DNA of 64,000 nt from Chryseobacterium viscerum (GTDB lineage: Bacteria; Bacteroidota; Bacteroidia; Flavobacteriales; Weeksellaceae), in contig NZ_PPEG02000004.1 in assembly GCF_002899945.2 (NCBI RefSeq), positions 372,001 through 436,000 on the forward strand. The letters are read 5' to 3'. The first letter of the stretch is position 1. The number at the start of each line of letters is the position of its first letter. The notes below the pieces were generated by a model. The model ran no database searches. It had not been told where the DNA came from and saw nothing but the letters and a program-made list of their open reading frames with translations. Position numbers and translations under genes: made by a program. Shown one piece after another: positions 41,183 through 50,321 of this stretch.

Positions 41183-42073
41183 TTAAAAGAGGGTTCCTGT
41201 ACTTTCGGTAGCCATTTGTGGAAGATGAATATCCGTTTTCCATTCTTCATTTAGTTTTTTGATAAAATAGGCAGATAATAAAGGAGATGCTTTTTCAATA
41301 TTCTGATGTACAAAAAAGTAAAGATTCTGAAGACCGTCTTTCTTCCATTGGGTAAGATGCTTCAACCAGTCATCCAGTCTTTCGTAGTCACTTTCGGCAT
41401 TCGCTCCTACATATCGGATGAATGCATTGGGCGTTGTAAGACGCATATGAAGCATATCTCTTCTTCCGGCAGTATCTACGATAATATTGGTGATATGATG
41501 AGCCTCAAAAAGGTCACATGTTGTATTAAAGATTTCCTCATCGGTAAACCATTCTGTATTTCGGAGTTCTATAGCCAAAGGAACTTCTTTAGGCCATTCC
41601 TTTACAAATTTTTCCAGCCTGTCATAGTCCTTAGGCTTAAAATTATCATGAAGCTGAAGGAAAGCCATTCCCAGTTTTTCATCAAAATTCATAACAGCGG
41701 AGGCAAAATGAGTCACAGGATCAGTCACATCAATCAGCCTTCTGAAATGAGAAACCGTATTGGTGATCTTAGGGAAAAATTTGAAATTTTCCGGAGTTTT
41801 TTCTTTCCATGTTTTTACCTGATCAGGAGTTGGCATTCCGTAGAAAGTAGCATTCAGTTCTATAGAATTAAACTGAGTGGCATAATAAGTCAATTCATCT
41901 TTAGTTCCTTTAGGATAAAATCCTTTAAGGTCAGTTTTGTTCCATTTAGCACATCCGATAGAAATGTTTTCCAGTCCTTTTTTATTAAGAGCCAGCATTT
42001 CCTTGGTTTTAGGATGGTCTTTAGGTAATGTGAAATCTATTTTTGAAGGGTCTTCTACTTGTCCGAATTTCAT
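41183..42073 (-). CDS. DUF72 domain protein
   Basis: 296 residues of the DUF72 (YecE-like) TIM-barrel family: ISIGCAKWNKTDLKGFYPKG at the N-terminus, NSIELNATFYGMPTPDQVKT with the conserved EIN-like core, and LAIELRNTEWF in the second half. Function is unknown; the family is widespread. The start at 42073 is preferred because a TATATTTG -7 box on the minus strand (42104-42111) places the RNA start near 42097, after the in-frame start at 42106. Confidence 0.88.
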   Translation of the reverse strand: MKFGQVEDPSKIDFTLPKDHPKTKEMLALNKKGLENISIGCAKWNKTDLKGFYPKGTKDELTYYATQFNSIELNATFYGMPTPDQVKTWKEKTPENFKFFPKITNTVSHFRRLIDVTDPVTHFASAVMNFDEKLGMAFLQLHDNFKPKDYDRLEKFVKEWPKEVPLAIELRNTEWFTDEEIFNTTCDLFEAHHITNIIVDTAGRRDMLHMRLTTPNAFIRYVGANAESDYERLDDWLKHLTQWKKDGLQNLYFFVHQNIEKASPLLSAYFIKKLNEEWKTDIHLPQMATESTGTLF

Positions 42074-42103
42074 ATCTGTAGTTTTGGTATTAAACAATAA
42101 ACA

Positions 42104-42111
42104 CAAATATA
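42104..42111 (-). promoter_or_regulatory. -7 box of the DUF72 gene
   Basis: TATATTTG on the minus strand matches TAnnTTTG, 31 bases upstream of the chosen ATG. Confidence 0.55.
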
Positions 42112-42424
42112 AACCAAAAATCTCAGAGCATTCTATGATTTTCAGGGAAAGTAGTTGTTATGGAAAATGATTGCCTTGCCACAAATTTGTAAAGTTATAT
42201 AACTATCCGAATGGTATTTTTCATCTTCTTAAATATGCTCAGAAAGCTTGAAAAATAGAATGATTTTTAATTTTTTATATGAATTTTTTTAAGTCTATCA
42301 CTATGTTTCTATTAAGTTTTTTTTAAGGAAATGTTAAACATTCTGTTACGTAATGTTAATTCTATGTTACCATACTTCATTTTTACGAGATCTAATTTTA
42401 CACCAAGTTTATAGCGAATAAAAT
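42112..42424. other. AT-rich gap before the Oar-like receptor gene
   Basis: The 313 bases between the divergent DUF72 promoter and the start at 42425 are AT-rich. I see no gene, no strong hairpin and no clear TAnnTTTG box for the receptor gene, whose promoter remains unidentified. Confidence 0.5.
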
Positions 42425-45400
42425 ATGAAGAAAAAAATCATCTGTGCTTTTGCTCTGTTATCGTTTGGGTTTGCATTTTCACAGGAAACCAGTTCTAAAA
42501 TTTTTGGAAGATTAAAGGGGATTTCTTCCGAAGTTACAGTAAAGGTAATTCACCTTCCTACCAATAGTACCTTTGAAACGAAAAGTAACAGCAAAGGGCA
42601 GTTCAGTTTGGACAATCTTCAGCCGGGAGGGCCTTATAAAATTGAAATTTCTGACGGATCACAGGTTATTTATGAAAACCCGAACCTTCAGCTTTCTTTA
42701 GGGAGTAATGACTTGCCCGTAGTAGATGTAGGAAGTAAAGAAAAAACAATTGATGAAGTGAAAATTACTTCTAAAAAGACCACGGCAAAATATGGGGTGG
42801 GAATCAGCCAGGCTCAGATTTCCGGCCTTCCGAATATCAACCGTGGAATTCAGGATGTTACAAAACTGGTTCCTCAGAGTGCTAACAACTCTTTCAACGG
42901 GACCAATTTCCGATACAATAATGTGACGATAGATGGTTCTATTAATAATGATGCTATTGGCTTTAGTCCTTCGTTGGGAGGGCAGACGGGGAGCTCAGGG
43001 ATGCCTGGAAGCAGTACGCGTTCCAATTCTATAAGTCTGGATGCCATTCAGGATGTACAGGTCTATATCGCTCCATATGATGTGAAGCTCGGAAATTTCC
43101 TTGGAGGAAGTATCAATGCGGTGACACGAAGCGGGAGTAATGGTGTTACAGGATCTATCTATGCTTACGGAAGAAATGCTGCGATCACCGGTAATAACAG
43201 AGTAGGAGATAATTCTAAAATGCCCAAAGATTTTGAAGATTTTATTTATGGGGGAAGAGTAGGTCTGCCGATTGTACGGGATAAAGTATTCCTGTTTACA
43301 AATCTGGAATATACGAAAAGAACAGATCCTGTATTTTATAATGCCAATGATCCGGGAGCACTCGTCAATGAGCAGGTGGCTCAGCAGATTTCAGATTTTG
43401 TACGAAATAAATATGGTTTCAATGTAGGGAGCTTTAATCAGTACAATAACTTCTCTGAAAGTTCTAAACTTTTCAATAAGTTAGATTGGAAAATTAATGA
43501 CAAGCATACTTTATCCATTAAAAACAATACGGTATTTTCACAGGCATCCAATCTTGAAAGAGACGGGGCCAACTTTAGATTCTCCGGTATGGATTTTATT
43601 CAGAAAAATACAGCATCTACTACCACACTTGAATTAAAAAGCCGTTTTAATGATAAATGGAGCAACAATTTGGTCGTAGGATATTCTTCCATTCATGATT
43701 ATAGAGATCCTACTTCCGGCAATGCTATGTTTCCACAGGTGGAAATTGCTTATAATGGCGGAACAATTCTGTTAGGAAATGACAGAGAAGCTACTGTTTT
43801 CAATATGAAACAGAAAACATTTGAAATTACAGATAATCTTACTTATAAAAAAGGAAATCATACTTTCTTATTAGGAACTCACAATGAGTTGTATAATATC
43901 AATTATGGTTTTGTAAATGCGTTGAACGGAAGAATTTCCTATAAAAACCTGACCGATTTTTATAATGGGACACCTGCAAGGATAAGGGGAACTTACCCTT
44001 TTAACGGAGACAGCAGGCAAACGCTTTTTGATAATCCTTATGCACAGTATAAAGTGAATCTGCTTTCCCTCTATCTTCAGGATGAAATCAATTGGGGAAG
44101 AGTAAGACTTTCACCGGGAGTAAGAGTAGATTATACAGATTTACCGAATAAACCGCAGTCGAGCCCATTGGTAAACAATTCTCCTCAGGATCCTAACTAT
44201 GGGAATACCTATAATTATACTCCACTGAGCCAGCTTACCAACAACTATCTGAATAAACCAACCTTCTCTCCAAGACTTGGATTTACGATTGATCTTACAG
44301 AAGACAGATCGATGGTGCTAAGGGGAGGATCTGGAATTTTTGTGGGAAGAATTCCTTTTGCCTGGTTAGGATATGCTTATTATAATGATGGAGTAGGTTT
44401 TGGAAGTTATGACTACAATGCTCCTACTGCAGGACAACTTGCAACGAATGGAGATCCTTTAATGAGTTCTAACTTCCCAAAATGGCAGAATTCCTCAAAA
44501 GTACAGGTAGACCTTGTTGATAATAACTTTAAAATGCCAAGAGTATGGAGAAGTTCCTTAGCTTTTGATTATACGCTTGCAGGATATAAACTTACTTTGG
44601 AAGGTATTTATACCAAAGTGCTTTATGATCTGAAATTCCAGCAGGTCAATAAAACGGATAATGTAACGTATTACAGCTATGATGTGAATCATGAGATGCC
44701 AATCTATACAACGAATATCAATAGCAATTTTTCCAATGCCTATCTTTTATCCAACACTAAAGAAGGATACCGTTACAATCTGACGGCTCAGCTGTCAAAG
44801 TCGTATAACTTCGGATTCAATTTCTTTGTGGCATACACTTACGGTGATGCTAAAGATATTACCAATGGTATCAGAAACTCCATGGAAAGTAACTGGCAGA
44901 TGAACCAGTCTCTGACTCCTAATGATCCGAAGCTGACCACCTCTAATTTTGCCATCAAAAACAGAGTGGTAGCCAATCTTGGATATACCTTTACTATTTC
45001 TGATTCCAACAGATTATATACCAACGTATACTTCAATGCACAATCAGGAAATCCTTTCTCTTGGGGATTTGTGAACAGTACTATTGCCAATACGGGACAG
45101 GCTGCGGGACTTGCTTATATCTTTAAAGATGCTGCAGAAGCATCCAAATATATTGTTCCGATAAAAGATGCCGCAGGAAACGTTGTGGTTACTGCCCAAC
45201 AGCAGATTGCAGATTATGAAAATTTTGTCAACAGTAATGATTATCTGAAATCCAGACGAGGGAAGTTTACGGAAAGAAATGGTGATGTTACCCCTTGGAA
45301 TATTCAGGCAGATATCAGAATTATGGATGAAATCAGATTGAGTCCGAAGTCTAAGAACAATATTCAGATCTCATTGAGCATCATCAATTTTACCAATCTG

Positions 45401-45610
45401 TTAAACAAAGACTGGGGGAAAGTGTACTTTGTACCTAATACCTTCAATTCTACAGCGAGTGTCGGGTTGACAAAAGTTGGAAATGTAGCAACAGGACAAC
45501 CTTCAGCGGGAGATCCTACCTACAACTTTAAAACACCTGGTTTGCCTTATACCATAGATCAGTTTGCCTCAAGATTCCAGGCGCAGCTGGGTGTTCGGTA
45601 TAATTTTTAA
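42425..45610 (+). CDS. Oar-like TonB-dependent outer-membrane receptor
   Basis: 1061 residues. Signal peptide 1-19 (MKKKIICAFALLSFGFAFSQ). Residues ~20-105 are a carboxypeptidase-regulatory-like beta domain (FGRLKGISSEVTVKVIHLPT). The TonB plug domain follows with RFRYNNVTIDGS-like and SRSNSISLDAIQDVQVYIAP; the segment LGGSINAVTRSGSNGVTGS is typical of Oar proteins, which support adhesion, gliding or surface traits in Bacteroidota and Myxococcus. The rest is the outer-membrane barrel, with aromatic girdles and the terminal strand QAQLGVRYNF. No ligand is indicated and no SusD partner gene adjoins it, which argues against polysaccharide uptake. Confidence 0.93.
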   Translation: MKKKIICAFALLSFGFAFSQETSSKIFGRLKGISSEVTVKVIHLPTNSTFETKSNSKGQFSLDNLQPGGPYKIEISDGSQVIYENPNLQLSLGSNDLPVVDVGSKEKTIDEVKITSKKTTAKYGVGISQAQISGLPNINRGIQDVTKLVPQSANNSFNGTNFRYNNVTIDGSINNDAIGFSPSLGGQTGSSGMPGSSTRSNSISLDAIQDVQVYIAPYDVKLGNFLGGSINAVTRSGSNGVTGSIYAYGRNAAITGNNRVGDNSKMPKDFEDFIYGGRVGLPIVRDKVFLFTNLEYTKRTDPVFYNANDPGALVNEQVAQQISDFVRNKYGFNVGSFNQYNNFSESSKLFNKLDWKINDKHTLSIKNNTVFSQASNLERDGANFRFSGMDFIQKNTASTTTLELKSRFNDKWSNNLVVGYSSIHDYRDPTSGNAMFPQVEIAYNGGTILLGNDREATVFNMKQKTFEITDNLTYKKGNHTFLLGTHNELYNINYGFVNALNGRISYKNLTDFYNGTPARIRGTYPFNGDSRQTLFDNPYAQYKVNLLSLYLQDEINWGRVRLSPGVRVDYTDLPNKPQSSPLVNNSPQDPNYGNTYNYTPLSQLTNNYLNKPTFSPRLGFTIDLTEDRSMVLRGGSGIFVGRIPFAWLGYAYYNDGVGFGSYDYNAPTAGQLATNGDPLMSSNFPKWQNSSKVQVDLVDNNFKMPRVWRSSLAFDYTLAGYKLTLEGIYTKVLYDLKFQQVNKTDNVTYYSYDVNHEMPIYTTNINSNFSNAYLLSNTKEGYRYNLTAQLSKSYNFGFNFFVAYTYGDAKDITNGIRNSMESNWQMNQSLTPNDPKLTTSNFAIKNRVVANLGYTFTISDSNRLYTNVYFNAQSGNPFSWGFVNSTIANTGQAAGLAYIFKDAAEASKYIVPIKDAAGNVVVTAQQQIADYENFVNSNDYLKSRRGKFTERNGDVTPWNIQADIRIMDEIRLSPKSKNNIQISLSIINFTNLLNKDWGKVYFVPNTFNSTASVGLTKVGNVATGQPSAGDPTYNFKTPGLPYTIDQFASRFQAQLGVRYNF

Positions 45611-45647
45611 TAACGCTTTTAATTTTACTTCATATAATTCTTTTTCA

Positions 45648-45674
45648 AAGGTTCGGATTTTCTTTCCGGACCTT
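45648..45674 (+). terminator. Terminator of the Oar-like gene
   Basis: AAGGTTCGGA (45648-45657) pairs with TCCGGACCTT (45665-45674) with one G-T pair, followed by a T run, 38 bases after the stop codon. Confidence 0.8.
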
Positions 45675-45832
45675 TTTTATGAATGATGAATGATAATTGA
45701 TGAATGCTCAATTTTTGCCGATATAAGAAATGCATTTTATCTTTACTCAATCATTTTAAATACACGCAATTATCTATGAAAATCCGCATAATCTATGGTT
45801 AAATCCCCAATAATTATATACAAGTTGTAATT

Positions 45833-45901
45833 ATTCAATAGAAATGGGCTTTAGCCCATTTTCAAAAAAACAAATCATCCATCGGCTTTAGCCAAAACTT
45901 A
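45833..45901. repeat. GGGCTTTAGCCC repeat, copy 2
   Basis: A ~69-base element with ATTCAATAG, then AAATGGGCTTTAGCCCATTT (a perfect 9+2+9 palindrome), an AT-rich spacer, CGGCTTTAGCC and AAAACTTA. It aligns end to end with 31478-31548. It lies in the 422-base gap between the receptor gene and nrdA; the rest of that gap is AT-rich without a gene. Confidence 0.7.
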
Positions 45902-45977
45902 TCAACACTATAAGAATCATCTGTAAGAATTTGTGTAATCTGCGGGCCAATAACCAAAACTATTATATTGAAAACGA

Positions 45978-46005
45978 CAAAAGCACACCTTTCGGTATGC
46001 TTTTG
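45978..46005 (-). terminator. Terminator of nrdA
   Basis: CAAAAGCACACC (45978-45989) pairs with GGTATGCTTTTG (45994-46005) with one mismatch; the loop reads GAAA on the minus strand, followed by a T-rich stretch. It is 28 bases after the nrdA stop. Confidence 0.7.
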
Positions 46006-46032
46006 TAAATATAGCGTGTTTATTACTTGGTC

Positions 46033-47691
46033 CTATGCCTCACAGCTTGAGCATGATACGAAGTTAACCATCATTTCTTTTGAAACAGATGAACTTCTTT
46101 GGTAGTAAAGCGTTTTTACTCCTTTTTTCCAAGCTTCAATATAAAGGTAATTTACATCTTTTACAGGCATTGTAGAAGGAATCTGAAGATTCAGTGACTG
46201 TGCCTGGTCAATGTATTGCTGTCTCTGTGCAGCCTGAGAAATAACCTCCATTGGAGAGATCTCTTTGAAAGTTTTGAATACTGCTTTTTCTTCAGGAGAA
46301 AGCTCATTCAGATGCTGTACAGATCCGTGGTTCAACATGATTGTTCTCCATGTTTCTTCGTTATCCAATCCCTTATCTTTCAATAATTTTGCCAGGTATT
46401 TGTTCTTACGCATAAAGTTCCCTTTAGCAAGACCTGCTTTATAATAGTTTGAAGAGAAAGGCTCGATTCCCGGAGAAGTCTGTCCTAAGATTGCAGAACT
46501 TGAAGTGGTAGGAGCGATAGCCATTGTTGTGGTGTTTCTTAGCCCGTATCCTTTCAATACTTCCGGTTCTCCGTATATGTTGGCAAGTTCTCTTGAAGCC
46601 TGCTCAGCCTGCTCTTTAATATGTCTGAATGCTCTTGCATTGAATTGAGTTGCCTCAAAGCTTTCAAACGGAATCATATTTTTCTGTAAATAAGAATGGT
46701 ATCCTAAAACTCCTAGTCCAAGAGCTCTGTGACGCATTGCAAAAGTTCTTGCTCCCTGTAGGTAATAGTTACCCTCAGTTTTGTCAATAAACTCAGATAA
46801 AACAGCATCCAGGAAGTATACCGCTAGTTTTACAGCATCTGTATCTTTCCATTCGTCATACAGTTCAAGGTTCATAGAAGACAGACAGCAGATGAAAGAT
46901 TCTTCCATAGTAGAAGGAAGCATGATTTCAGAACAAAGGTTACTTGCGTTCACCGTCATTCCTAGATCTTTATACACCTGAGGTTTATTTCTGTTCACGT
47001 TGTCTGTGAAGAAAATATAAGGAAGACCTTTTTGCTGACGGCTTTCCAATACTCTTGCCCAAACTTTACGTTTCTCCATATCACCATCTATCATATCCTG
47101 CATCCAGTAATCCGGAACACATACTCCGGTAAACAGGTTCTGAATAGGGCTACCGATATCTTTAATGGATAAAAATTCTTCAATATCTCCGTGGTCAATA
47201 TCTAAGTAAGCTGCAAAAGCTCCTCTTCTTACACCTCCTTGAGAAACTACATCCATAGCCGTATCGAAAAGCTTCATAAATGAAACTGCTCCTGAAGACT
47301 TTCCGTTATCAGTTACCGCTGTACCTCTGTTTCTCAATTCACCAAAATATCCTGAAGTTCCTCCTCCGATTTTAGTCTGCATGATTACTTCACCCATTTT
47401 GTGAGTAATTCCTTCAATACTGTCCGGAATATGGGCGTTGAAACATGAGATAGGAAGACCTCTTTCTGTTCCCATATTAGCCCATACAGGAGAAGAGAAA
47501 CTGATCCATCCTTTCGTGATCATTTCTTTGAATGCCTGTTGAAGTTCTGGCTTGTATAATCTTTTTGCAGCAGCAGTGGTAATTCTGTCGATAGCTCCGT
47601 CTACCGTTTCACCTTTCAATAGATATCCTCTGTTCAGCATTTGCTCAGACTCTTCATTGAGCCACCATATATTTGAATTTTGCTCTTCCAT
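46033..47691 (-). CDS. nrdA: Ribonucleoside-diphosphate reductase, alpha subunit
   Basis: 552 residues, the catalytic subunit of a class I ribonucleotide reductase. It opens WWLNEESEQMLNRGYLLKGE and lacks a full N-terminal ATP-cone, being shorter than E. coli NrdA (761). The active-site cysteines are visible: PISCFNAH, NLCSEI (thiyl Cys) and FICCLSSMNLE. The C-terminal SCSSCEA carries the CxxC that re-reduces the enzyme. It makes dNDPs from NDPs together with NrdB. It follows nrdB in the same operon with a small gene between, reversing the common A-B order. Confidence 0.95.
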   Translation of the reverse strand: MEEQNSNIWWLNEESEQMLNRGYLLKGETVDGAIDRITTAAAKRLYKPELQQAFKEMITKGWISFSSPVWANMGTERGLPISCFNAHIPDSIEGITHKMGEVIMQTKIGGGTSGYFGELRNRGTAVTDNGKSSGAVSFMKLFDTAMDVVSQGGVRRGAFAAYLDIDHGDIEEFLSIKDIGSPIQNLFTGVCVPDYWMQDMIDGDMEKRKVWARVLESRQQKGLPYIFFTDNVNRNKPQVYKDLGMTVNASNLCSEIMLPSTMEESFICCLSSMNLELYDEWKDTDAVKLAVYFLDAVLSEFIDKTEGNYYLQGARTFAMRHRALGLGVLGYHSYLQKNMIPFESFEATQFNARAFRHIKEQAEQASRELANIYGEPEVLKGYGLRNTTTMAIAPTTSSSAILGQTSPGIEPFSSNYYKAGLAKGNFMRKNKYLAKLLKDKGLDNEETWRTIMLNHGSVQHLNELSPEEKAVFKTFKEISPMEVISQAAQRQQYIDQAQSLNLQIPSTMPVKDVNYLYIEAWKKGVKTLYYQRSSSVSKEMMVNFVSCSSCEA

Positions 47692-47746
47692 AGATGTTAT
47701 ATTTTCGAATTCCGGAATGAGAGAATCACTCCGGAATTTTGTTTTT

Positions 47747-48037
47747 TTATATTATTGATTGTAAAATTTCTACTTTGTGGGAACCGTTCAGCCCGCTTTC
47801 ATCTCTTAATCTCTGAAATTCTTTAAAAGATGGAACATTCAAAACCTCATGCTGAACTTCTTCATTGATGTAGTTTGAATAATGAACAAAAGTAACACCG
47901 TCCTCCTTTACATAGACTTTATACTCAAAGGTTGAAGGATCTATATTTTTGAAGTCCTCCAGAAACTTTTGGATATTAGTTTTGTTATTCGGAACAAATT
48001 CGGGGTTTACCGTATAGGTTACTATTACATTGATCAT
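47747..48037 (-). CDS. Small protein between nrdB and nrdA
   Basis: 96 residues, soluble, opening MINVIVTYTVNPEFVPNNKT and ending VEILQSII. The alternating beta/helix pattern resembles the dimeric alpha/beta barrel of antibiotic-biosynthesis-monooxygenase-like proteins, but I cannot fix a family. It lies 55 bases before nrdA and 105 bases after nrdB on the same strand, so it is probably co-transcribed. A link to nucleotide reduction is only inferred from position. Confidence 0.55.
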   Translation of the reverse strand: MINVIVTYTVNPEFVPNNKTNIQKFLEDFKNIDPSTFEYKVYVKEDGVTFVHYSNYINEEVQHEVLNVPSFKEFQRLRDESGLNGSHKVEILQSII

Positions 48038-48099
48038 CTTTTATATTTGTGCTTTACTAATGAACAGTATTCCACTAAATGGTCAGTAAGGATAGATTC

Positions 48100-48145
48100 T
48101 AATACTGACTGCTTTGACGCTCGCTTCGCTCGCGCCCCAGTATTA
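48100..48145. repeat. Inverted repeat with a GC-rich centre after nrdB
   Basis: TAATACTG (48100-48107) is perfectly complementary to CAGTATTA (48138-48145). The centre holds two CGCTCG direct repeats (CGCTCGCTTCGCTCG) and is much GC-richer than its surroundings. The right arm includes the nrdB stop codon (48143-48145). It could be a REP-like element or an RNA 3'-end structure. Confidence 0.5.
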
Positions 48146-49117
48146 AAACAAATCGTTTGCTGTAATACTCTTATCGTGCTTCGTATAGTCTACAGGTCTC
48201 TTCGCGAAGAAATCATCTAATGAATTAGCAAAAACTTCCTCTTCGAACCATACCATTGGTTTGTATTGTTCCGGAGTAATGTTATATCTTGTTTTCATGT
48301 TGATTTTCTTCAAACTGTCATCTACACGGTATTTCATGAAGTTTAACAGATCTTCTTTAGAAACATTGTCGATTTCTCCCAATTCGAAGATCCAGCTAAG
48401 GATATCTCCTTCTCTTGCGATAGACTCATCTACTAACGTGTAGATATCTTCAATGTCGCTGTCTGTTAGTAAGTCAGGCTGCTCCTCACGGATTTTGTTG
48501 ATCAGATAGATTCCTGCATTAGCGTGAATCTGCTCATCGATTGAAGTCCATGCGATGATATTGGAAACGTTCTTCATGAATCCTTTAAATCTTGTGAAAG
48601 AAAGGATGATGGCAAATTGCGAGAAAAGAGAAACGTTTTCCACCAAAATACTGAATAGCAATAATGCAGAAACATATTCTTTCGGAGTGGCAGAATTAGC
48701 ATGCTTTAAAGCATTTCCAAGAAATTCTATTCTTCCTTTTACGGCAGGAATTTCGATTACGTTAAGGAATTCATCATTATATCCTAATACCTCTAATAAA
48801 CGGGAATATGCTTCAGAATGACGAAACTCACATTCTGCAAAAGTAGATCCTAATCCATTGAATTCCGGTTTTGGAAGGTGGTTGTATAAATTTCCCCAGA
48901 ATGTCTTTACAGACACCTCGATCTGTGCAATGGCTAAGAGCGCATTTCTCACAGCATGCTTTTCATGTGGTTCCAACTGCGAATGAAAATCCTGAACATC
49001 TGCAGTAAAGTCCACTTCCGAGTGCACCCAGAACGATTTGTTGATTGCTTCTACAAATTGAAGAACCTCCGGGTATTCGAATGGCTTATAACTTACTCTT
49101 TTATCAAAAATTCCCAT
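48143..49117 (-). CDS. nrdB: Ribonucleoside-diphosphate reductase, beta subunit, subclass Id-like
   Basis: 324 residues. Ferritin-like ligands are in place: E67, E97, H100, E160, E195 and H198, and Tyr104 sits where radical Tyr is found in Ia/Ib. The residue numbering of E67, E97, H100, Y104 and Lys71 matches what I recall of the Flavobacterium johnsoniae class Id protein, which uses a dimanganese cofactor directly and not Tyr104. This supports the start at 49117 over an in-frame start at 49372, whose extra 85 residues look non-family. It delivers the radical to NrdA. Subclass is inference; cofactor metal is not visible in sequence. Two DnaA-box-like sites lie upstream. Confidence 0.92.
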   Translation of the reverse strand: MGIFDKRVSYKPFEYPEVLQFVEAINKSFWVHSEVDFTADVQDFHSQLEPHEKHAVRNALLAIAQIEVSVKTFWGNLYNHLPKPEFNGLGSTFAECEFRHSEAYSRLLEVLGYNDEFLNVIEIPAVKGRIEFLGNALKHANSATPKEYVSALLLFSILVENVSLFSQFAIILSFTRFKGFMKNVSNIIAWTSIDEQIHANAGIYLINKIREEQPDLLTDSDIEDIYTLVDESIAREGDILSWIFELGEIDNVSKEDLLNFMKYRVDDSLKKINMKTRYNITPEQYKPMVWFEEEVFANSLDDFFAKRPVDYTKHDKSITANDLF

Positions 49118-49152
49118 ATTAAATATCTTTATAATTAAATAATTTAGATCTC

Positions 49153-49161
49153 TGTGGATAA
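49153..49161 (-). promoter_or_regulatory. DnaA-box-like site upstream of nrdB
   Basis: TTATCCACA on the minus strand is identical to the E. coli consensus DnaA box. It lies 36 bases upstream of the nrdB ATG. Confidence 0.45.
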
Positions 49162-49325
49162 CGTTCCGGAAATACTTAAGTTTTTGTTTGTCTGCATATT
49201 GTGAATTAAAGTTATTCACTTCCGCAAATCCATATTTCTTGTAAAGAACTAATGACAAAGTTCGAAAAAAAGAACTGATTTTGAAAGGGGTAAATACTAA
49301 TCGTCTGACTTTTAGCCGGAAAAGT

Positions 49326-49334
49326 TTTCCACAT
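49326..49334 (+). promoter_or_regulatory. Second DnaA-box-like site
   Basis: TTTTCCACA fits the relaxed DnaA box TT(A/T)TNCACA on the plus strand, 209 bases upstream of nrdB. The rest of the 424-base gap between nrdB and the export operon (49118-49541) shows no gene. Confidence 0.35.
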
Positions 49335-49541
49335 TTACATGGAACAGGCTCGAATAATAGGCTAGACCGCAATATTGGTGATAAATGGGTACAAATCCCT
49401 AGTTACAGTTAAACAAAAAAATATAAACTATTATAAATAAAGGGCTAATATGTTAAACAAAAAAATATTTGAATAAATTTTTATTCTTGTAACAATTTGA
49501 AAATATCATCTACTTATTGGGTATAAAACATACATCACTTA

Positions 49542-50231
49542 ATGTTAGTAATTCAGGATTTAAATAAGTCATACGATACAGGGAAAAGCAAACTTCATGT
49601 TCTTAAAGGAATTAATCTGAATATTTCTGAAGGAGAGTTTGTTTCTATTATGGGAAGTTCCGGTTCGGGAAAATCTACGCTTCTTAATATTATTGGGATT
49701 CTGGATGAAAAAGATTCGGGAACTTATGAATTGGATGGTGTTCCTATAGAGCATTTATCTGAAATAAAAGCCGCAGAATACAGAAGTAAGTTTTTAGGAT
49801 TTATTTTTCAATCTTTTAATCTTATCAATTATAAAACAGCTTTGGAAAACGTAGCGCTTCCTTTGTACTATCAGAATGTACCGAGAAAAGAACGAAATCA
49901 GAGAGCGATGGAATACCTGGAGAAAGTAGGGCTTGCACAATGGGCAGATCACCTTCCCAGTGAGCTTTCGGGTGGACAGAAACAGAGAGTGGCTATTGCC
50001 AGAGCTTTGATTACGAATCCAAAAGTAGTATTGGCAGATGAACCTACAGGAGCATTGGACTCCAAAACTACTCATGATATTATGAAACTTCTTCAGGATA
50101 TCAACAACGAAGGAAGAACAATCATCGTTGTAACCCATGAACCCGATGTTGCTGCACAAACCAAAAGAAATGTAATACTGAAAGACGGGATTATTGAAAG
50201 TGACGAGTTTATTAAGCAGATTGTGCTTTAG
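49542..50231 (+). CDS. ABC transporter ATP-binding protein (MacB/LolD type)
   Basis: 229 residues, the ATPase of a MacB/LolD-like exporter. Walker A is GSSGSGKST (about residue 39), the signature LSGGQKQR is near residue 144, and Walker B is VVLADEPTGALDSKT. It heads a four-gene operon with two membrane subunits and a periplasmic adaptor. The three-part set (separate ATPase, two permeases and adaptor) resembles the Bacteroidota version of MacAB-TolC used to export peptides, macrolides or lipoproteins. A 90-base gap precedes the first permease gene. Confidence 0.93.
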   Translation: MLVIQDLNKSYDTGKSKLHVLKGINLNISEGEFVSIMGSSGSGKSTLLNIIGILDEKDSGTYELDGVPIEHLSEIKAAEYRSKFLGFIFQSFNLINYKTALENVALPLYYQNVPRKERNQRAMEYLEKVGLAQWADHLPSELSGGQKQRVAIARALITNPKVVLADEPTGALDSKTTHDIMKLLQDINNEGRTIIVVTHEPDVAAQTKRNVILKDGIIESDEFIKQIVL

Positions 50232-50321
50232 GAATTTGATAATTTGAAAATGAGATAATTTTAAAATTTAATGATTCGGTTTTAATCTTTAAATTTTTCA
50301 ATCTTTTAATACCAATAAAAA

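Noticed and set aside
45785..45945. Two TAATCT-centred segments (45785-45798, 45932-45945) as a direct repeat flanking the GGGCTTTAGCCC element
   Set aside because: Only about nine of fourteen bases agree; too weak to claim a target-site duplication.
48993..49372. Longer NrdB start at 49372
   Set aside because: The extra 85 residues are unlike the family, and numbering from 49117 puts Tyr104 and Glu97 at the expected positions.
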